The position numbers were made by a program, and so were the translations under genes. From NCBI RefSeq assembly GCF_000382045.1, contig NZ_KB907467.1, forward strand, positions 1-64,000: a stretch of DNA of 64,000 nucleotides, read 5' to 3'. The DNA is from Variovorax atrisoli 110B (GTDB lineage: Bacteria; Pseudomonadota; Gammaproteobacteria; Burkholderiales; Burkholderiaceae_C). The notes beneath the pieces were generated by a model, which did not search any database, was not told the origin of the DNA, and worked only from the letters and a program-made list of their open reading frames with translations. This document shows, one piece after another, positions 16,551 through 25,416 of the stretch (the first letter of the stretch is position 1; each line of letters opens with the position of its first letter).

Positions 16551-17741
16551 ATGAAAACGCAAGTCGCCATCATCGGCGCAGGCCCCGCGGGGCTGATGCT
16601 CTCGCAGATCCTCCACCTCCAGGGCATCGAGTCGATCGTCCTGGAAACGCGCAGCCGCGAGGCGATCGAGGCCACGATCCGCGCCGGCGTGCTGGAACAG
16701 GGGACCATCGATCTCATGACGGAAATCGGCGCGGGCGCCCGCATGCAACGCGAGGGCTTCCGGCATGAAGGAACGATCCTGCGTTTCGACGGCATCGACC
16801 GCCGCATCGATTTCCCGGAGCTGACCGGCGGCAAGGCCGTGATGGTGTACGCGCAGCACGAAGTCATCAAGGACCTGGTGGAGGTGCGCCTGGCATCGGG
16901 CGGCGACATCCGGTTCGAAGTGTCGGACGTGAGCCTGCACGGGCTGGACTCCACCTCGCCGAGCGTTCGCTTTCGGCAGCCCGGCGGCGAGCTGCAAACC
17001 ATCGAGGCCGACTTCATCGCCGGCTGCGACGGCACACAGGGCGTCAGCCGGCCCTCGATTCCCAGGGGCGTGTTGAAGGGCTTCGAGCGGCTCTATCCGT
17101 TCGGCTGGCTCGGCATCCTCTGCAAGGCGCCGCCTTCCTCCGACGAGCTGATCTACGCGCTGAGCGATCGCGGCTTCGCGCTCGTCAGCACCCGTTCGCC
17201 CGAAGTGCAGCGCATGTACCTTCAGTGCGAGCCCACGGACAAGATCGAGAACTGGTCGGACGACCGCATCTGGAGCGAACTGCGCGCGCGCCTGGCCACC
17301 CGCGACGGCTGGGCGCCCATCGAAGGCGAGATCTTCAGCAAGACCGTCGTCGGCATGCGCAGCTTCGTGACCGAGCCGATGCAGTACGGCCGCCTGTTCC
17401 TGGCGGGGGACGCGGCGCACGTGGTGCCCCCGACCGGTGCGAAAGGCCTGAACCTGGCGGTCGCCGACGTGCGCGTTCTCGCTCGTGCGTTCGGGGCGTT
17501 CTACAAGTCGGGCCGCGAAGACCTGCTCGAACGCTATAGCGACATCGCGCTGCGGCGCATCTGGAAGGCGCAGCGCTTCTCCTGGTGGATGACCTCGATG
17601 CTGCATCGCTTCCCGGGTGCCGACGAATTCCAGCACAAGGTGCAGATCGCGGAACTCGACTACATCACCGGCTCGCGCGCCGCGTCGACCGCATTGGCGG
17701 AGAACTACGTCGGCATGCCGTTCGACGAACCCGCCCATTGA
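16551..17741 (+). CDS. pobA: 4-hydroxybenzoate 3-monooxygenase
   Basis: 396 residues, the usual PobA length. The FAD dinucleotide motif GAGPAGL is at residues 9-15, the DG motif is in GCDGTQG, and the GD motif is GRLFLAGDAAHVVPPTGAKG. Substrate-site segments known from P. fluorescens PHBH are present: ELIYALSDRGFAL (ligand Tyr) and STRS (carboxylate-binding Ser and Arg). It hydroxylates 4-hydroxybenzoate to protocatechuate with NAD(P)H and O2. Its place between mdlC/aldehyde dehydrogenase and mdlB suggests the pathway handles 4-hydroxymandelate. No pca ring-cleavage genes are in the window. Confidence 0.93.
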   Translation: MKTQVAIIGAGPAGLMLSQILHLQGIESIVLETRSREAIEATIRAGVLEQGTIDLMTEIGAGARMQREGFRHEGTILRFDGIDRRIDFPELTGGKAVMVYAQHEVIKDLVEVRLASGGDIRFEVSDVSLHGLDSTSPSVRFRQPGGELQTIEADFIAGCDGTQGVSRPSIPRGVLKGFERLYPFGWLGILCKAPPSSDELIYALSDRGFALVSTRSPEVQRMYLQCEPTDKIENWSDDRIWSELRARLATRDGWAPIEGEIFSKTVVGMRSFVTEPMQYGRLFLAGDAAHVVPPTGAKGLNLAVADVRVLARAFGAFYKSGREDLLERYSDIALRRIWKAQRFSWWMTSMLHRFPGADEFQHKVQIAELDYITGSRAASTALAENYVGMPFDEPAH

Positions 17742-17836
17742 CCCGTGCACGACCGTTCGCCAAGAAGCGGAAGCGGAAAGAGTCGACCCACCCCTGGGCG
17801 CCAGGCCATGCCGAACGCCCGACATGGAGACAAGAC

Positions 17837-17890
17837 ATGAACCATCACTTCCCTTCGGCGAATGCCGCCGGCTCGGGGGGGCGCCCATGA
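17837..17890 (+). other. Short upstream ORF (17 codons) overlapping the transporter start
   Basis: An ATG at 17837 with GAGAC 6-10 nt upstream has a better ribosome site than the transporter ATG. It encodes 17 residues (MNHHFPSANAAG...) and stops in the ATGA that starts the transporter. A run of seven G lies at 17875-17881; one extra G would fuse this ORF in frame to the transporter N-terminus. It may be a leader peptide that couples translation, a slippage site or chance. Confidence 0.35.
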
Positions 17891-19320
17891 ATGCCACTGC
17901 TGCGGCCTTCAAGGGCAATGCCGACATCGGCCGGCTGCTGGACGACGGCCCCTACACGACCATGCAGAAGCTCGTGGTCTTCCTGGCCGCCCTCTCGATC
18001 GTGATGGATGGATTCGACGGCCAGCTCATCGGGTTCGCGATTCCTTCGATGATCAAGGAGTGGGGCATCACGCGCGAAGCCTTCGTTCCGGCGGTGGCGG
18101 CGGGCCTGATCGGCATGGGCATCGGAAGCGCCTGTGCGGGGCTGTTCGCCGATCGCTTCGGCCGCCGCATGGCCGTCATCGCGAGCGTCTTCCTGTTCGG
18201 CGCGGCCACCTGCGCGATCGGCCTTGCGCCCGACGTGCTGACCGTGGCGGTGCTTCGATTCATTGCCGGCCTGGGCATCGGCGGTGCGCTGCCGAGCTCG
18301 ACCACGGTCACGGCCGAGTTCACCCCGGCGCGCCGAAGGACGCTCGCCGTCACGGCCACGATAGTGTGCGTGCCCCTGGGCGGCATGCTGGCGGGCCTCT
18401 TCGCCGCACAAGTGCTGCCGGCCTTCGGATGGCGCGCGCTCTTCTTCATCGGCGGCACCTTCCCGATGGCCCTGGCGGTGCTCCTGTTCTTCACGCTGCC
18501 GGAGTCGCCGCGCTTCCTTGCCCGGCATCCGGCGCGCTGGGGCGAACTGGGCAGGCTGCTCGCGCGCATGGGTCGCCCCATGGCGCGAGACGTCCGCTAT
18601 ACCGATGCCACCGAGCAGGCCGCGGAGACAAACGCAGAGAAGAGCGCCGGCTTCGGCGCGCTCTTCTCGAACGGCCTGGCCCGCGACACGCTCGCGACCT
18701 GGGCTGCGTTCTTCATGTGCCTGACGGCCGTCTACAGCGCCTTCAGCTGGCTGCCGACGATGCTCGCCTCGGAGGGGCTTTCGATGAGCGTCGCCGGATC
18801 GGGACTGACCGCCTACAACCTGGGCGGCGTGATCGGCGCGCTGGGCTGCGCGGTGGCGATCTCCCGCTTCGGATCGCGCTGGCCGCTGGTCCTGTGCTGT
18901 GCAGGCGCGGCCGCCAGTGCGTTCGCCCTGCAGACGCTGAACGTCGGAAAGGAGACCAGCCTGCTCATCTTCGGATTCGGCGTGCACGGCATGTTCGTGA
19001 ACGCGGTGCAGTCCACCATGTACGCGCTGTGCGCATTCATGTACCCGACCAGCGTCAGGGCGACGGGCACTGCATCCGCACTGGCCTTCGGGCGCCTCGG
19101 CGCCATCCTGAGCGCCTTCGCAGGGGCGGCCGTGATCACGGCGGGCGGGGCCACGGCGTATCTGGCGCTGCTGGGCTCGGCGATGTTCCTCGCCATGGTC
19201 GCGCTGCTCATCGTGCGCCGGCACATTCCCGGGCGCGACGTGCTGCTGCAACGCGGTCGAGGCCAGAGCCTGCCGGGCGTGTCGCCGCCGCAAGGAATTT
19301 CACAGAAGAGGTCATCATGA
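17887..19320 (+). CDS. MFS transporter, aromatic acid:H+ symporter (AAHS) family
   Basis: 477 residues with 12 predicted membrane helices. The AAHS signature in helix 1, DGFDGQLIGFAIPS, carries the acidic residues needed by PcaK. The loop 2-3 motif is FADRFGRR, and LPESPRFLARHP follows helix 6. It should import an aromatic acid such as 4-hydroxybenzoate or a (hydroxy)mandelate. It follows pobA by ~145 nt, and its stop overlaps the next start as ATGA. A C-terminal tail of ~25 polar residues follows the last helix. Confidence 0.9.
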   Translation: MNATAAAFKGNADIGRLLDDGPYTTMQKLVVFLAALSIVMDGFDGQLIGFAIPSMIKEWGITREAFVPAVAAGLIGMGIGSACAGLFADRFGRRMAVIASVFLFGAATCAIGLAPDVLTVAVLRFIAGLGIGGALPSSTTVTAEFTPARRRTLAVTATIVCVPLGGMLAGLFAAQVLPAFGWRALFFIGGTFPMALAVLLFFTLPESPRFLARHPARWGELGRLLARMGRPMARDVRYTDATEQAAETNAEKSAGFGALFSNGLARDTLATWAAFFMCLTAVYSAFSWLPTMLASEGLSMSVAGSGLTAYNLGGVIGALGCAVAISRFGSRWPLVLCCAGAAASAFALQTLNVGKETSLLIFGFGVHGMFVNAVQSTMYALCAFMYPTSVRATGTASALAFGRLGAILSAFAGAAVITAGGATAYLALLGSAMFLAMVALLIVRRHIPGRDVLLQRGRGQSLPGVSPPQGISQKRSS

Positions 19321-20240
19321 AAATCTCGATCGTCGGCGCGGGGGCGATGGGCTCCCTTTTCGGCGGCCTGCTCGCCGAGTCGGGCAACGAAGTCACGCTG
19401 ATCGACGTGAACGACGCGCACATCGATGCGGTCCGCACCCAGGGGCTTCGCCTGGCGACCGACGGCGGTGACCGGCAGGTCACGGCGCTGAAGGCCGTGC
19501 GACCGGAAGACGCCACCGGCTTCCCCGATCTGCTCCTGGTGTTCACCAAGACACTGCACACCGGTGCGGCCCTGTCCGGGGTGAGGCACCTGATCGGACC
19601 GGGGGTGCATGTGCTGTCGCTGCAGAACGGCCTGGGCAATGTCGAGAAGATCGCGGAGTTCGTGCCGCTGGAGCGGGTGCTGATCGGCGTCACCACATGG
19701 CCAGCGGACATGGTCGGTCCCGGCCACGTGCACTCCCACGGCCAGGGCGTCGTGCGGCTCATGGCGGCCGACGGCGTCGAGCGCTGCTTCGTGTCCCAGG
19801 TCGCCGAAGTGCTCACGAAGGCCCGGCTCGATTGCACCTCCGACGGTACCGTGTGGGCGGCGATCTGGGAGAAGGTCGCCTTCAACGCCGCGCTGAACAG
19901 CATCTGCGCGGTCTCCGGCTGCACGGTCGACGAACTCGGCAGGTTGCCCGACGGCAGCCGCCTCGCGAACGAGGTCGTCACGGAAGTGCTGTCCGTCGCG
20001 CTGCGCCTGGGCATCGACGTCGACGCCGCCAAATGCCGGGCCAATGTGGCGAGCGCCATCGACCACCACAGGGGACACAAGCCCTCCATGCTGCAGGACG
20101 TGCTGGCCGGCCGCCGTACCGAGGTGGAGAGCATCAACGGTGCCGTCGTAGAACTGGCCGGCCCGCTGAACATCAAGCTGCCTGTCACGGAGACCCTGCT
20201 GTCTCTCGTTCGCCTCGCAGAAGCACGCTCCGTCGCCTGA
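19317..20240 (+). CDS. Ketopantoate reductase (PanE/ApbA)-family protein
   Basis: 307 residues starting in an ATGA overlap. The N-terminal Rossmann motif is GAGAMGSLFGGLLAESG. Catalytic-site segments of the family follow: LLLVFTKTLHT, LSLQNGLGNVE and the Lys in AAIWEKVAFNAALNSICAVSG. A helical C-terminal domain has HHRGHKPSMLQDVLAGRRTEVESINGA cut by family-conserved residues (KPSMLQD). It would reduce a 2-oxo acid with NADPH. Within the mandelate cluster the substrate might be a keto acid such as benzoylformate rather than ketopantoate; this is inference. Confidence 0.85.
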   Translation: MKISIVGAGAMGSLFGGLLAESGNEVTLIDVNDAHIDAVRTQGLRLATDGGDRQVTALKAVRPEDATGFPDLLLVFTKTLHTGAALSGVRHLIGPGVHVLSLQNGLGNVEKIAEFVPLERVLIGVTTWPADMVGPGHVHSHGQGVVRLMAADGVERCFVSQVAEVLTKARLDCTSDGTVWAAIWEKVAFNAALNSICAVSGCTVDELGRLPDGSRLANEVVTEVLSVALRLGIDVDAAKCRANVASAIDHHRGHKPSMLQDVLAGRRTEVESINGAVVELAGPLNIKLPVTETLLSLVRLAEARSVA

Positions 20241-20257
20241 CGCCGCAATCGAATCCC

Positions 20258-21403
20258 ATGCTGTTGAACATCGAAGACTATCGGCGCGCAGCCCGCGCGG
20301 TACTGCCGCGATTCGTCCATGACTACATCGAGGGCTCTGCCGACGATGGCCATTGCATGCGTCGAAACGCGGGCGATCTGTCGGCCATCGAACTCACGCC
20401 GCGCGTGCTGCGCGACACCACGCAGGTCGACACATCCGTCGAGGTCTTCGGCCGGAAATGGGCGCTGCCCATCGGCATTGCGCCGACGGGGCTCAACGGC
20501 CTGGTCCGGCCGGAGGGCGACCGGCTGCTGGCGGTCGCGGCTGCCGATGCGGGCATTCCCTTTTCACTGTCGACTGCTTCCAACATGCGGCTGGAGGATG
20601 TGCGCGCGGCCGCGCCAGACGGCGTGCAGTGGATGCAGCTTTACGTCATGCACCGCGAGATGGCGGGCCAGATCGTCGAGCGGGCCCGGGCGGACGGCTA
20701 CCAGGCGCTGGTGCTGACGGTGGACGTTCCCGTCAGCGGCAACCGCGAGCTCGACCTGCGCAACGGATTTCGCATGCCATTCCGGCCGACACCTCGCCTG
20801 GCCTGGGACCTGGTGAGCCACCCCCGGTGGTCGCTTCGGATGGCACCTCGCGGCGCGCCGGATTTCGCCAACCTGACGCCCTCCGGCAGCGGCGCGGGTT
20901 CGACCAGCATGCAGGCGGCCTTGCTGGCGCGCGCCATGGACCGGTCGCTCGTCTGGGAATCGCTGGCGTGGCTTCGTGGAATGTGGAAGGGGCCGCTGCT
21001 TCTCAAGGGCGTGCTCCATCCGGACGATGCACGCATGGCGCTCGACCACAGCATCGACGGCCTGATCGTGTCGAACCATGGCGGCCGCCAGAACGATGCG
21101 TCGCCCTCGGCGATCTCCGCGCTGCCGCGCGTCGCGGGTGCGGTCGCCGGGCGCATCCCCGTGTTCATGGACGGCGGGATTCGGCGCGGCGGCGACGTCG
21201 CGAAGGCCCTGGCCCTGGGCGCCACGGCAGTGTTCGTGGGTCGGCCCACGCTCTACGGCCTGGCGGTGGGCGGGCAGCAGGGCGCAGCGGCCGTGCTCAA
21301 GATCCTGGCCGACGAGCTGGTGCGCAACATGACCCTGCTCGGCGCCACCACGGTGCGCGATCTGCCCGCGCGCCGGTTGGCGGTCAACGCTTCAGGCGGC
21401 TGA
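20258..21403 (+). CDS. mdlB: FMN-dependent alpha-hydroxy acid dehydrogenase, mandelate dehydrogenase-like
   Basis: 381 residues of the glycolate oxidase/lactate dehydrogenase FMN family. The N-terminus has NIEDYRRAAR...HDYIEGSADD. Next come APTGLNGLVRPEGD, PFSLSTASNM and LYVMHREMAGQIV, the catalytic SNHGGRQ and the FMN-phosphate loop RRGGDVAKALALGA. The segment MQAALLARAMD...WESLAWLRGMW closely follows P. putida (S)-mandelate dehydrogenase MdlB, which supports mandelate over lactate. It oxidises mandelate to benzoylformate, passing electrons to the quinone pool. It is the last gene of the plus-strand cluster, and its last 12 nt overlap the convergent AraC gene. No mandelate racemase is in the window. 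Confidence 0.85.
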   Translation: MLLNIEDYRRAARAVLPRFVHDYIEGSADDGHCMRRNAGDLSAIELTPRVLRDTTQVDTSVEVFGRKWALPIGIAPTGLNGLVRPEGDRLLAVAAADAGIPFSLSTASNMRLEDVRAAAPDGVQWMQLYVMHREMAGQIVERARADGYQALVLTVDVPVSGNRELDLRNGFRMPFRPTPRLAWDLVSHPRWSLRMAPRGAPDFANLTPSGSGAGSTSMQAALLARAMDRSLVWESLAWLRGMWKGPLLLKGVLHPDDARMALDHSIDGLIVSNHGGRQNDASPSAISALPRVAGAVAGRIPVFMDGGIRRGGDVAKALALGATAVFVGRPTLYGLAVGGQQGAAAVLKILADELVRNMTLLGATTVRDLPARRLAVNASGG

Positions 21404-22396
21404 AGCCGTCGACGCCCCCGAGGCGATGCCGCTGGCGCGGTAGGCGCGGGGCGAGAGGTCGAACCGTTGCCGGAATGCCCGGCTGAAGTGGCTCAGGTCG
21501 TTGAATCCGTGCGCCATCGCGATCGCCGAGATGCCGAGGCCGGCACGCGCCGGATCCTGCAGGTCGGCCGCCGCACGCTCCAGGCGCCGGCGCCAGATGT
21601 ACCGCGTCAGGGATGTGCTCTCGGCTTCGAACAGCTTGTTGATGTAGCGCGGCGACAGGTTCAAGGCGGTGCTCACCATGGCCGTGTCGAGTTCGCACAC
21701 GTCGAGGTGGCGCTCCACGAAGTCCCTCACGCGCATCAACGCGGTTGCGCGGTATTCGGACAGCGGCAGCGGTGAGGCCAGGATGACTTCGTCGAGGGCT
21801 GCGGCCAGCAGCTCGGTGAAGTTCCTGACCACCTTCTCCGAGGCAGCGGGCGGCAGGAGCGATGCCTGCTTGCTGAAGCTCACCAGGTAGCCGAAAAGGA
21901 TCGGGCACATCTGGCTCGATTCGCCGAAGCTCGTGGCCGTGATGCGATGGATGCTGCCGGCGCGGTGCGCGGTGGCCGAGCGCGCCAGCTTGATCGTGAT
22001 GATCTTGAAGGTGTCGTCGAACCTGAGCGAGTAGGGCCGCTGTGCGTCGCAGACGGCGCCGTCTCCCGCCCTCAGCACCACGCTTCTTCCGTCCTGCTGC
22101 GCCATGGCCACGCCGGAGAGCACGAAATTGAAGATCAGCGACTCTTCGCTGGCACGCGCGATGGCCGAAGGCTGGCGCTCGACGCGGTGCGCCGAAGCTT
22201 CGATGCGGGCAACGCTCAGGCCCTCCAGGCGAGAGCCCTCGACCGAAGCCTCGAAGGCCATGCCGCTCATCGGCCGGCACTCCAGATCGACCAGCGCACG
22301 GCACACGACGTCCTGCCAATAGCCGAACTTGTCGTGCTGACGGAGGCCGGCGGTGGAAGCGAGGATCGAGGTCGAGGTGACGGTGGAGGTCGACAT
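21392..22396 (-). CDS. AraC-family regulator, NitR/FeaR-like
   Basis: 334 residues. The N-terminal ~220 residues look like the AraC-binding-like domain of FeaR/NitR regulators (FGYWQDVVCRALVDLEC, DAQRPYSLRF). The C-terminal two helix-turn-helix motifs lie at about 225-320 (DTAMVSTALNLSPRYINKLF; ISAIAMAHGFNDLSHFSRAF). NitR controls nitrilase genes in Rhodococcus, and FeaR controls arylethylamine oxidation. This gene is divergent from the HAAT-nitrilase operon across 273 nt, so it is the obvious candidate regulator of the nitrilase. It is convergent with and overlaps mdlB. Confidence 0.88.
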   Translation of the reverse strand: MSTSTVTSTSILASTAGLRQHDKFGYWQDVVCRALVDLECRPMSGMAFEASVEGSRLEGLSVARIEASAHRVERQPSAIARASEESLIFNFVLSGVAMAQQDGRSVVLRAGDGAVCDAQRPYSLRFDDTFKIITIKLARSATAHRAGSIHRITATSFGESSQMCPILFGYLVSFSKQASLLPPAASEKVVRNFTELLAAALDEVILASPLPLSEYRATALMRVRDFVERHLDVCELDTAMVSTALNLSPRYINKLFEAESTSLTRYIWRRRLERAAADLQDPARAGLGISAIAMAHGFNDLSHFSRAFRQRFDLSPRAYRASGIASGASTASAA

Positions 22397-22669
22397 GGCG
22401 GCCCGCCTTGGGGCTGACGTTGCACTTGCTCGGTGCCCGGGCAGCGCAGGCCCGGTGCATGAGTCCGGATGCCCGGAGTTTGAGCGAAATCACGCAAGGT
22501 TGATGCCAAGAAAACCCTAGGTCGCGCCACGGTGGCGCAGGCGTTTCGGGCTCTGGGCAGGGCCGTTCCAGTCAACTTTTCCGGCCGCGCCAGCAAAGTC
22601 GCACGCGCCGGAAAAACGCAAAGTTCGGCCAGGCCTTCGCGGAGGGCTGTAACCGCAACGGAGCGCACC

Positions 22670-23983
22670 TTGAAGACATTCACTTACATGCACAACGCCG
22701 GCTCCACCGGCCTCCTCGGCGGCCGCCGCCAGCTGCTTCGCGGCGCGGCGGCGCTCGGCGCGGTGGCGGCCCTTGGCCAGGCCGGCAAGGTCTGGGCAGC
22801 CGACAAGGACACCATCAGGATCGGCTACATCAGCCCGAAGACGGGGCCTTTCTCTCCCTTCGCCGAGGCCGACGACTTCATCCTCGACCAGGTGCGCAAG
22901 TCGCTCGCGGACGGCCTCACCGTCGGCGGCAAGAAATACAAGGTGGAGATCCTGGCGCGCGACGACCAGAGCAGCCCCGACCGGCAGTCCAACATCGCGG
23001 CCGAACTCATCAACAAGGAGAACATCGACCTGATGCTGGCGCAGGTGGCGATCGGCCCCAACGCATCGCAGCAATGCGAGCTGAACGGCGTGCCCTGCAT
23101 CTCGACGGTCGGCCCGTGGCAGGCGTGGATGTTCCCGCTCAAGGGCGATCCGGCCAAGGGCTTCAAGAGCGTATTCCACTTCTTCTGGGGCCTCGAGGAC
23201 ATCTCCGACGTGTACCTCGACATCTGGTCGGCCGTGCCGTCGAACAAGGCGGTCGGATCGGTCTTCAGCAACGACGTGCCGGGCAACGCCATGGGCGACA
23301 TGAAGCTCGGCATGCCCGGCGCCTTCGCCAAGGCGGGCTACAAGGTCGTGGACATCGGCCGGTTTCCGGTGGGCGCCGACGATTTCTCCTCCTACATCCA
23401 GGCGTTCAAGAAGGACAACGTCGAGATCGTCACCGGCCTGTTCAACCCGCCCGAGTGGGCATCGTTCGTCAAGCAGTCCGCGCAGATGAACTTCAAGCCG
23501 AAGGTCGCGACGGTCGCCAAGGCCCTGCTCTTCCCGGGCGGGGTCGCAGCGCTCGGCCCGCGCGCCGACGGCATGTCCACCGAGATCTGGTGGACGCCCG
23601 CCTATCCGTTCAAGTCGAGCCTCACCGGCCAGACGGCCAGGCAGTTCGCCGATGCCTACACCGCCGCCACGAAGCGCGAGTGGACGCAGCCCATGGGCGT
23701 CGTCCATGCGCTGTTCGAAGCGGGCATCCAGGCGCTCAAGGCGAGCGGCAATCCCAAGGACCCGGTCAAGGTGGCCGACGCCGTGCGCGTGATGAAGCAC
23801 GACACCATCATCGGCAGGCTCGACTTCACGTCCAGCGGCATCAAGAACGTCTCCAAGATGCGTGTCGTCGGCGGCCAGTGGCGGGTGAGCGCGGCCGGCA
23901 AGCCCGAGCTCTTCATCACGAACAACAAGACGGCGCCGGAGATTCCCGTGCAGCGCAAGTTCGAACTGCTGAAGCTGGGCTGA
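22670..23983 (+). CDS. HAAT-type ABC transporter substrate-binding protein
   Basis: About 437 residues from a TTG with a good ribosome site (GGAG 6 nt upstream). The ATG at 22688 is a weaker alternative, and a longer in-frame extension is unlikely. A leader with GRRQLLRGAAALGAVAAL resembles a Tat signal, with cleavage near VWAAD. The mature protein is peripla_BP_6-like: IRIGYISPKTGPFSPFAEADD, ILARDDQSSPDRQ and IGPNASQQCELNGVPCIST. It is the first gene of a six-gene operon ending in the nitrilase, so an aryl nitrile, amide or acid ligand is possible. Confidence 0.85.
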   Translation: MKTFTYMHNAGSTGLLGGRRQLLRGAAALGAVAALGQAGKVWAADKDTIRIGYISPKTGPFSPFAEADDFILDQVRKSLADGLTVGGKKYKVEILARDDQSSPDRQSNIAAELINKENIDLMLAQVAIGPNASQQCELNGVPCISTVGPWQAWMFPLKGDPAKGFKSVFHFFWGLEDISDVYLDIWSAVPSNKAVGSVFSNDVPGNAMGDMKLGMPGAFAKAGYKVVDIGRFPVGADDFSSYIQAFKKDNVEIVTGLFNPPEWASFVKQSAQMNFKPKVATVAKALLFPGGVAALGPRADGMSTEIWWTPAYPFKSSLTGQTARQFADAYTAATKREWTQPMGVVHALFEAGIQALKASGNPKDPVKVADAVRVMKHDTIIGRLDFTSSGIKNVSKMRVVGGQWRVSAAGKPELFITNNKTAPEIPVQRKFELLKLG

Positions 23984-23992
23984 GGAACGGCC

Positions 23993-24736
23993 ATGCTGCT
24001 CGAACTGCGCGACACGACCAAGCGCTACGGCGACATGATCATCATCCCGAAGCTCTCGCTTTGCGTCGAGGAGGGCGACTTCATCGGCGTGATCGGCCCC
24101 AACGGCGCCGGCAAGAGCACGATGTTCGGGCTCATCTCCGGCAGCACGCGCTGTGACGGCGGCAGCGTCTTCCTCGACGGCATGGACGTCACCGCGCTGG
24201 ATGCGGCGCAGCGTTGCCGCGCCGGCATCGGGCGCACCTTCCAGATTCCGCAGCCGTTCGAGGGCATGACCGCCTACGAGAACGCCCTGGTCGCGGCGAC
24301 CTTCGGCAGCAATGGAAACCGCAGCGCCGCACAGGCCCTGGCGGTGGACGCGATCGAGCGCTGCGGCCTCGCGCCCGTCGCGGACAAGCTGGCGGGCACG
24401 CTCACGCTGCTGCAGCGAAAGCGCCTCGAGCTCGCGCGTGCGATCGCCACGCAGCCGCGCCTGCTGCTGCTCGACGAGGTGGCCGGCGGGTTGATCGACG
24501 GCGAGATGCAGCAGCTGCTGCAGCTGATCGTCACGATCCATCAGAGCGGCGTCACCATCCTCTGGATCGAGCACCTGGTGCACGCCCTGGTGTCGGCGGC
24601 CGACCGTCTCGTGGTGCTTGCCAGCGGCGCCGTCATCTGCGACGGCGACCCCGGATCGGTCATGGGCGACCAGACCGTGAGGGACACCTACCTCGGCTCC
24701 GACATCGGCGAGGAGGTCGGCCATGCTGCGCACTGA
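23993..24736 (+). CDS. HAAT-type ABC transporter ATP-binding protein, LivG type
   Basis: 247 residues. Walker A is GPNGAGKST near residue 36, the Q-loop region reads GIGRTFQIPQPFEGMT as in LivG, and Walker B is LLLLDEVAGGL. The switch His is in LWIEHLVHAL. The ABC signature is altered (LTLLQRKRLELARA instead of LSGGQ), as also seen in the fused ATPase of the other transporter. It starts 9 nt after the binding-protein stop and overlaps the LivF gene by 14 nt. Confidence 0.9.
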   Translation: MLLELRDTTKRYGDMIIIPKLSLCVEEGDFIGVIGPNGAGKSTMFGLISGSTRCDGGSVFLDGMDVTALDAAQRCRAGIGRTFQIPQPFEGMTAYENALVAATFGSNGNRSAAQALAVDAIERCGLAPVADKLAGTLTLLQRKRLELARAIATQPRLLLLDEVAGGLIDGEMQQLLQLIVTIHQSGVTILWIEHLVHALVSAADRLVVLASGAVICDGDPGSVMGDQTVRDTYLGSDIGEEVGHAAH

Positions 24737-25415
24737 CCGTCTCGATGCGTACTACGGCCTGTTCCAGGCGCTGTTCGGCTTCACGTTCGAGGTCAGGCCC
24801 GGCGAGACCGTCGCCCTGATCGGATCGAACGGGGCAGGCAAGTCGACGCTGCTTCGATCGATCGTCGGTTCGGTGCGCACTCGCGCGGACGGGGTCCTGC
24901 TCGACGGCCGGCCCGTGGGCGGCGAGCCGGAGCGCAAGCAGCTTGATCGCGGCATTGCACTGGTGCCCGAAGGCCGGCGGCTGTTTCCCAGCCTGACGGT
25001 CCGCGAGAACCTCCAGCTGGCGATGCGCAACGGTCGCAAGGGGCCATGGACCGTGGAGCGGCTGATGAAGGAGTTCCCGGTGATGCAAGCGTTCCAGCAC
25101 CGTCCGGCGACGGCGTTGTCCGGCGGCCAGCAGCAGCTCGTGGCCCTTTCGCGCGCGCTCGTCTGCAATCCCGACTACCTGCTGTGCGACGAGATCTCGC
25201 TGGGCCTGTCTCCGGTCGCCGTCAACGAGGTCTATGAACTCCTCGGCCGTGCACGCAGGGACGGCCTGGCGGTCGTGCTGGTGGAGCAGAACGTGAAGCG
25301 CGCGCTCTCCGAGTCCGACCGCTTCTATTGCATCCAGAAAGGGCGCGTGGTGCTGGAGGGCAGCTCCGAGCATGCGGACCACGCGCAAGTTGCCCACGCC
25401 TACTTTGGAATCTGA
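24723..25415 (+). CDS. HAAT-type ABC transporter ATP-binding protein, LivF type
   Basis: 230 residues with canonical motifs: Walker A GSNGAGKST near residue 34, VPEGRRLFPSLTV, signature ALSGGQQQLVALSR, Walker B YLLCDEISLGLSP and VVLVEQNVKRAL in place of the switch His. It overlaps the LivG gene by 14 nt, and the LivH gene begins 1 nt after its stop, so the operon is tightly coupled. Confidence 0.92.
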   Translation: MLRTDRLDAYYGLFQALFGFTFEVRPGETVALIGSNGAGKSTLLRSIVGSVRTRADGVLLDGRPVGGEPERKQLDRGIALVPEGRRLFPSLTVRENLQLAMRNGRKGPWTVERLMKEFPVMQAFQHRPATALSGGQQQLVALSRALVCNPDYLLCDEISLGLSPVAVNEVYELLGRARRDGLAVVLVEQNVKRALSESDRFYCIQKGRVVLEGSSEHADHAQVAHAYFGI

Positions 25416-25416
25416 C

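Noticed and set aside
19317..20240. Mandelate racemase or a further mandelate-specific enzyme
   Set aside because: The sequence is a PanE/ApbA-type reductase by its Rossmann and catalytic segments; no enolase-superfamily gene is in the window.
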